64,000 nt of DNA. Origin: Bacteroidetes bacterium OLB10 (GTDB lineage: Bacteria > Bacteroidota > Bacteroidia > AKYH767-A > OLB10). The stretch spans positions 55,910 to 119,909 of the forward strand of contig LNBX01000011.1 in NCBI GenBank assembly GCA_001567275.1. Direction: 5' to 3'. Shown here one piece after another: positions 63,734 through 64,000 of this stretch. The number at the start of each line of letters is the position of its first letter. Positions within the stretch are counted from its first letter, which is position 1. The translations under genes and the position numbers were made by a program. The notes beneath the pieces are model-generated. The model was not told the DNA's origin. It saw only the letters and a program-made list of their open reading frames with translations, and searched no databases.

Positions 63734-64000
63734 TTTATCTGTAACCAGAATGAACCACCGTGTTTTTCTACATTAGTCAAATTCGGATGATTCCACATAG
63801 GTAAAATAATCTTTGCCAGTTCTGCATCCTCACTTATAAAATAATTTGGCAAAATAGTTTTGAACTTCTCGGGATTTGCTAAAATAAATGCCGCAAGCAT
63901 ATACTGCTCGTTATAAAATCTATCAAACATAAATTGCGGATAATCATAAGGAAGATATATGTCATGAATATGTACAATAACTCCTTTCCTTAAAAATGGA
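63730..64000 (-). CDS. class I SAM-dependent methyltransferase, C-terminal part (5' end outside window)
   Basis: The reverse strand is open from the right edge to a stop at 63730-63732, giving the last 89 residues. FLRKGVIVHIHDIYLPYDYP, FYNEQYMLAAFILANPEKFK and the closing GGSFWLQIN match the C-terminal part of a Methyltransf_24-type methyltransferase common in Bacteroidetes, often near surface polysaccharide genes. The SAM-binding half lies outside. The methionine at 63930 is internal and not the start. Substrate unknown. Confidence 0.72.
   Translation of the reverse strand, partial: PFLRKGVIVHIHDIYLPYDYPQFMFDRFYNEQYMLAAFILANPEKFKTILPNYFISEDAELAKIILPMWNHPNLTNVEKHGGSFWLQIN

Noticed and set aside
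1..64000. CRISPR arrays, insertion sequences, prophage or defence systems
   Set aside because: No regularly spaced repeats, transposase, integrase, phage structural or nuclease-defence genes were seen on either strand.

Overview
The window looks like a chromosomal segment of a member of the Bacteroidetes, probably from the Chitinophagales/Sphingobacteriales part of the phylum; I cannot name a genus. The evidence is an AT-rich sequence, five proteins ending in a type IX secretion (T9SS type A) sorting domain, a TonB-linked outer-membrane receptor with an N-terminal carboxypeptidase-like domain, A-rich leaders instead of strong Shine-Dalgarno sites, and several promoter boxes of the Bacteroidetes form TTG-N19-TAnnTTTG. 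There is no phage, insertion sequence, integron or CRISPR array. It reads as core genome with some accessory surface proteins.

Layout. 1-7171: an acetyltransferase cut by the window edge, a phosphatidylserine decarboxylase, glutamate dehydrogenase with its own promoter and terminator, and a very large secreted protein of unknown function (about 1,475 residues) broken by a frameshift. 7274-8453: a MarR regulator and a YceI protein, with a 12-bp palindrome on the yceI promoter. 8501-15065: a reverse-strand operon of a subtilisin-like protease, a DinB-like protein, a glycosyltransferase and an M43 metalloprotease; both proteases carry T9SS tails. 15224-17840: a phosphoribosyltransferase, a secreted von Willebrand A-like protein and an outer-membrane barrel. 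17918-23335: a complete RND efflux operon (adaptor, pump, TolC). 23340-28699: NhaA, a TPR protein, DUF1697, an AraC regulator with a metal-binding-like N-terminus, and a nucleotide phosphodiesterase. 28914-32134: a copper-handling operon (CopA ATPase, small HMA protein, DUF3347 protein) closed by a terminator. 32336-40991: a diheme cytochrome, a lipoprotein, YajQ, two tandem FG-GAP proteins and a beta-propeller lipoprotein. 40999-44371: a shikimate operon (DAHP synthase-chorismate mutase, AroB, AroA). 44511-44702: two tRNA-Leu genes. 44772-49676: M13 and M20 peptidases, FabD and a thioesterase. 49868-51550: a 5'-nucleotidase split over two genes. 51712-55981: dnaA and four coupled genes. 56110-64000: a T9SS surface protein, a TonB-type receptor, a FAD oxidoreductase, proline dehydrogenase, a GreA/GreB-like factor and a methyltransferase cut by the right edge.

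The main unexpected pattern is technical or evolutionary rather than a new system. At least ten genes, including expected core genes (aroB, yajQ, the GreA-like factor), are interrupted by single-base length changes, mostly in runs of A or T, and every one can be rejoined into a normal full-length protein. This is best explained by homopolymer length errors in the assembly, so the split genes are described here as single genes with a break. The most interesting biological leads are the palindrome on the yceI promoter next to marR, the HMA-like/AraC regulator near the copper operon, the tandem FG-GAP/propeller cluster, and the winged-helix-like segment inside the giant secreted protein. I did not find a convincing undescribed multi-gene system.
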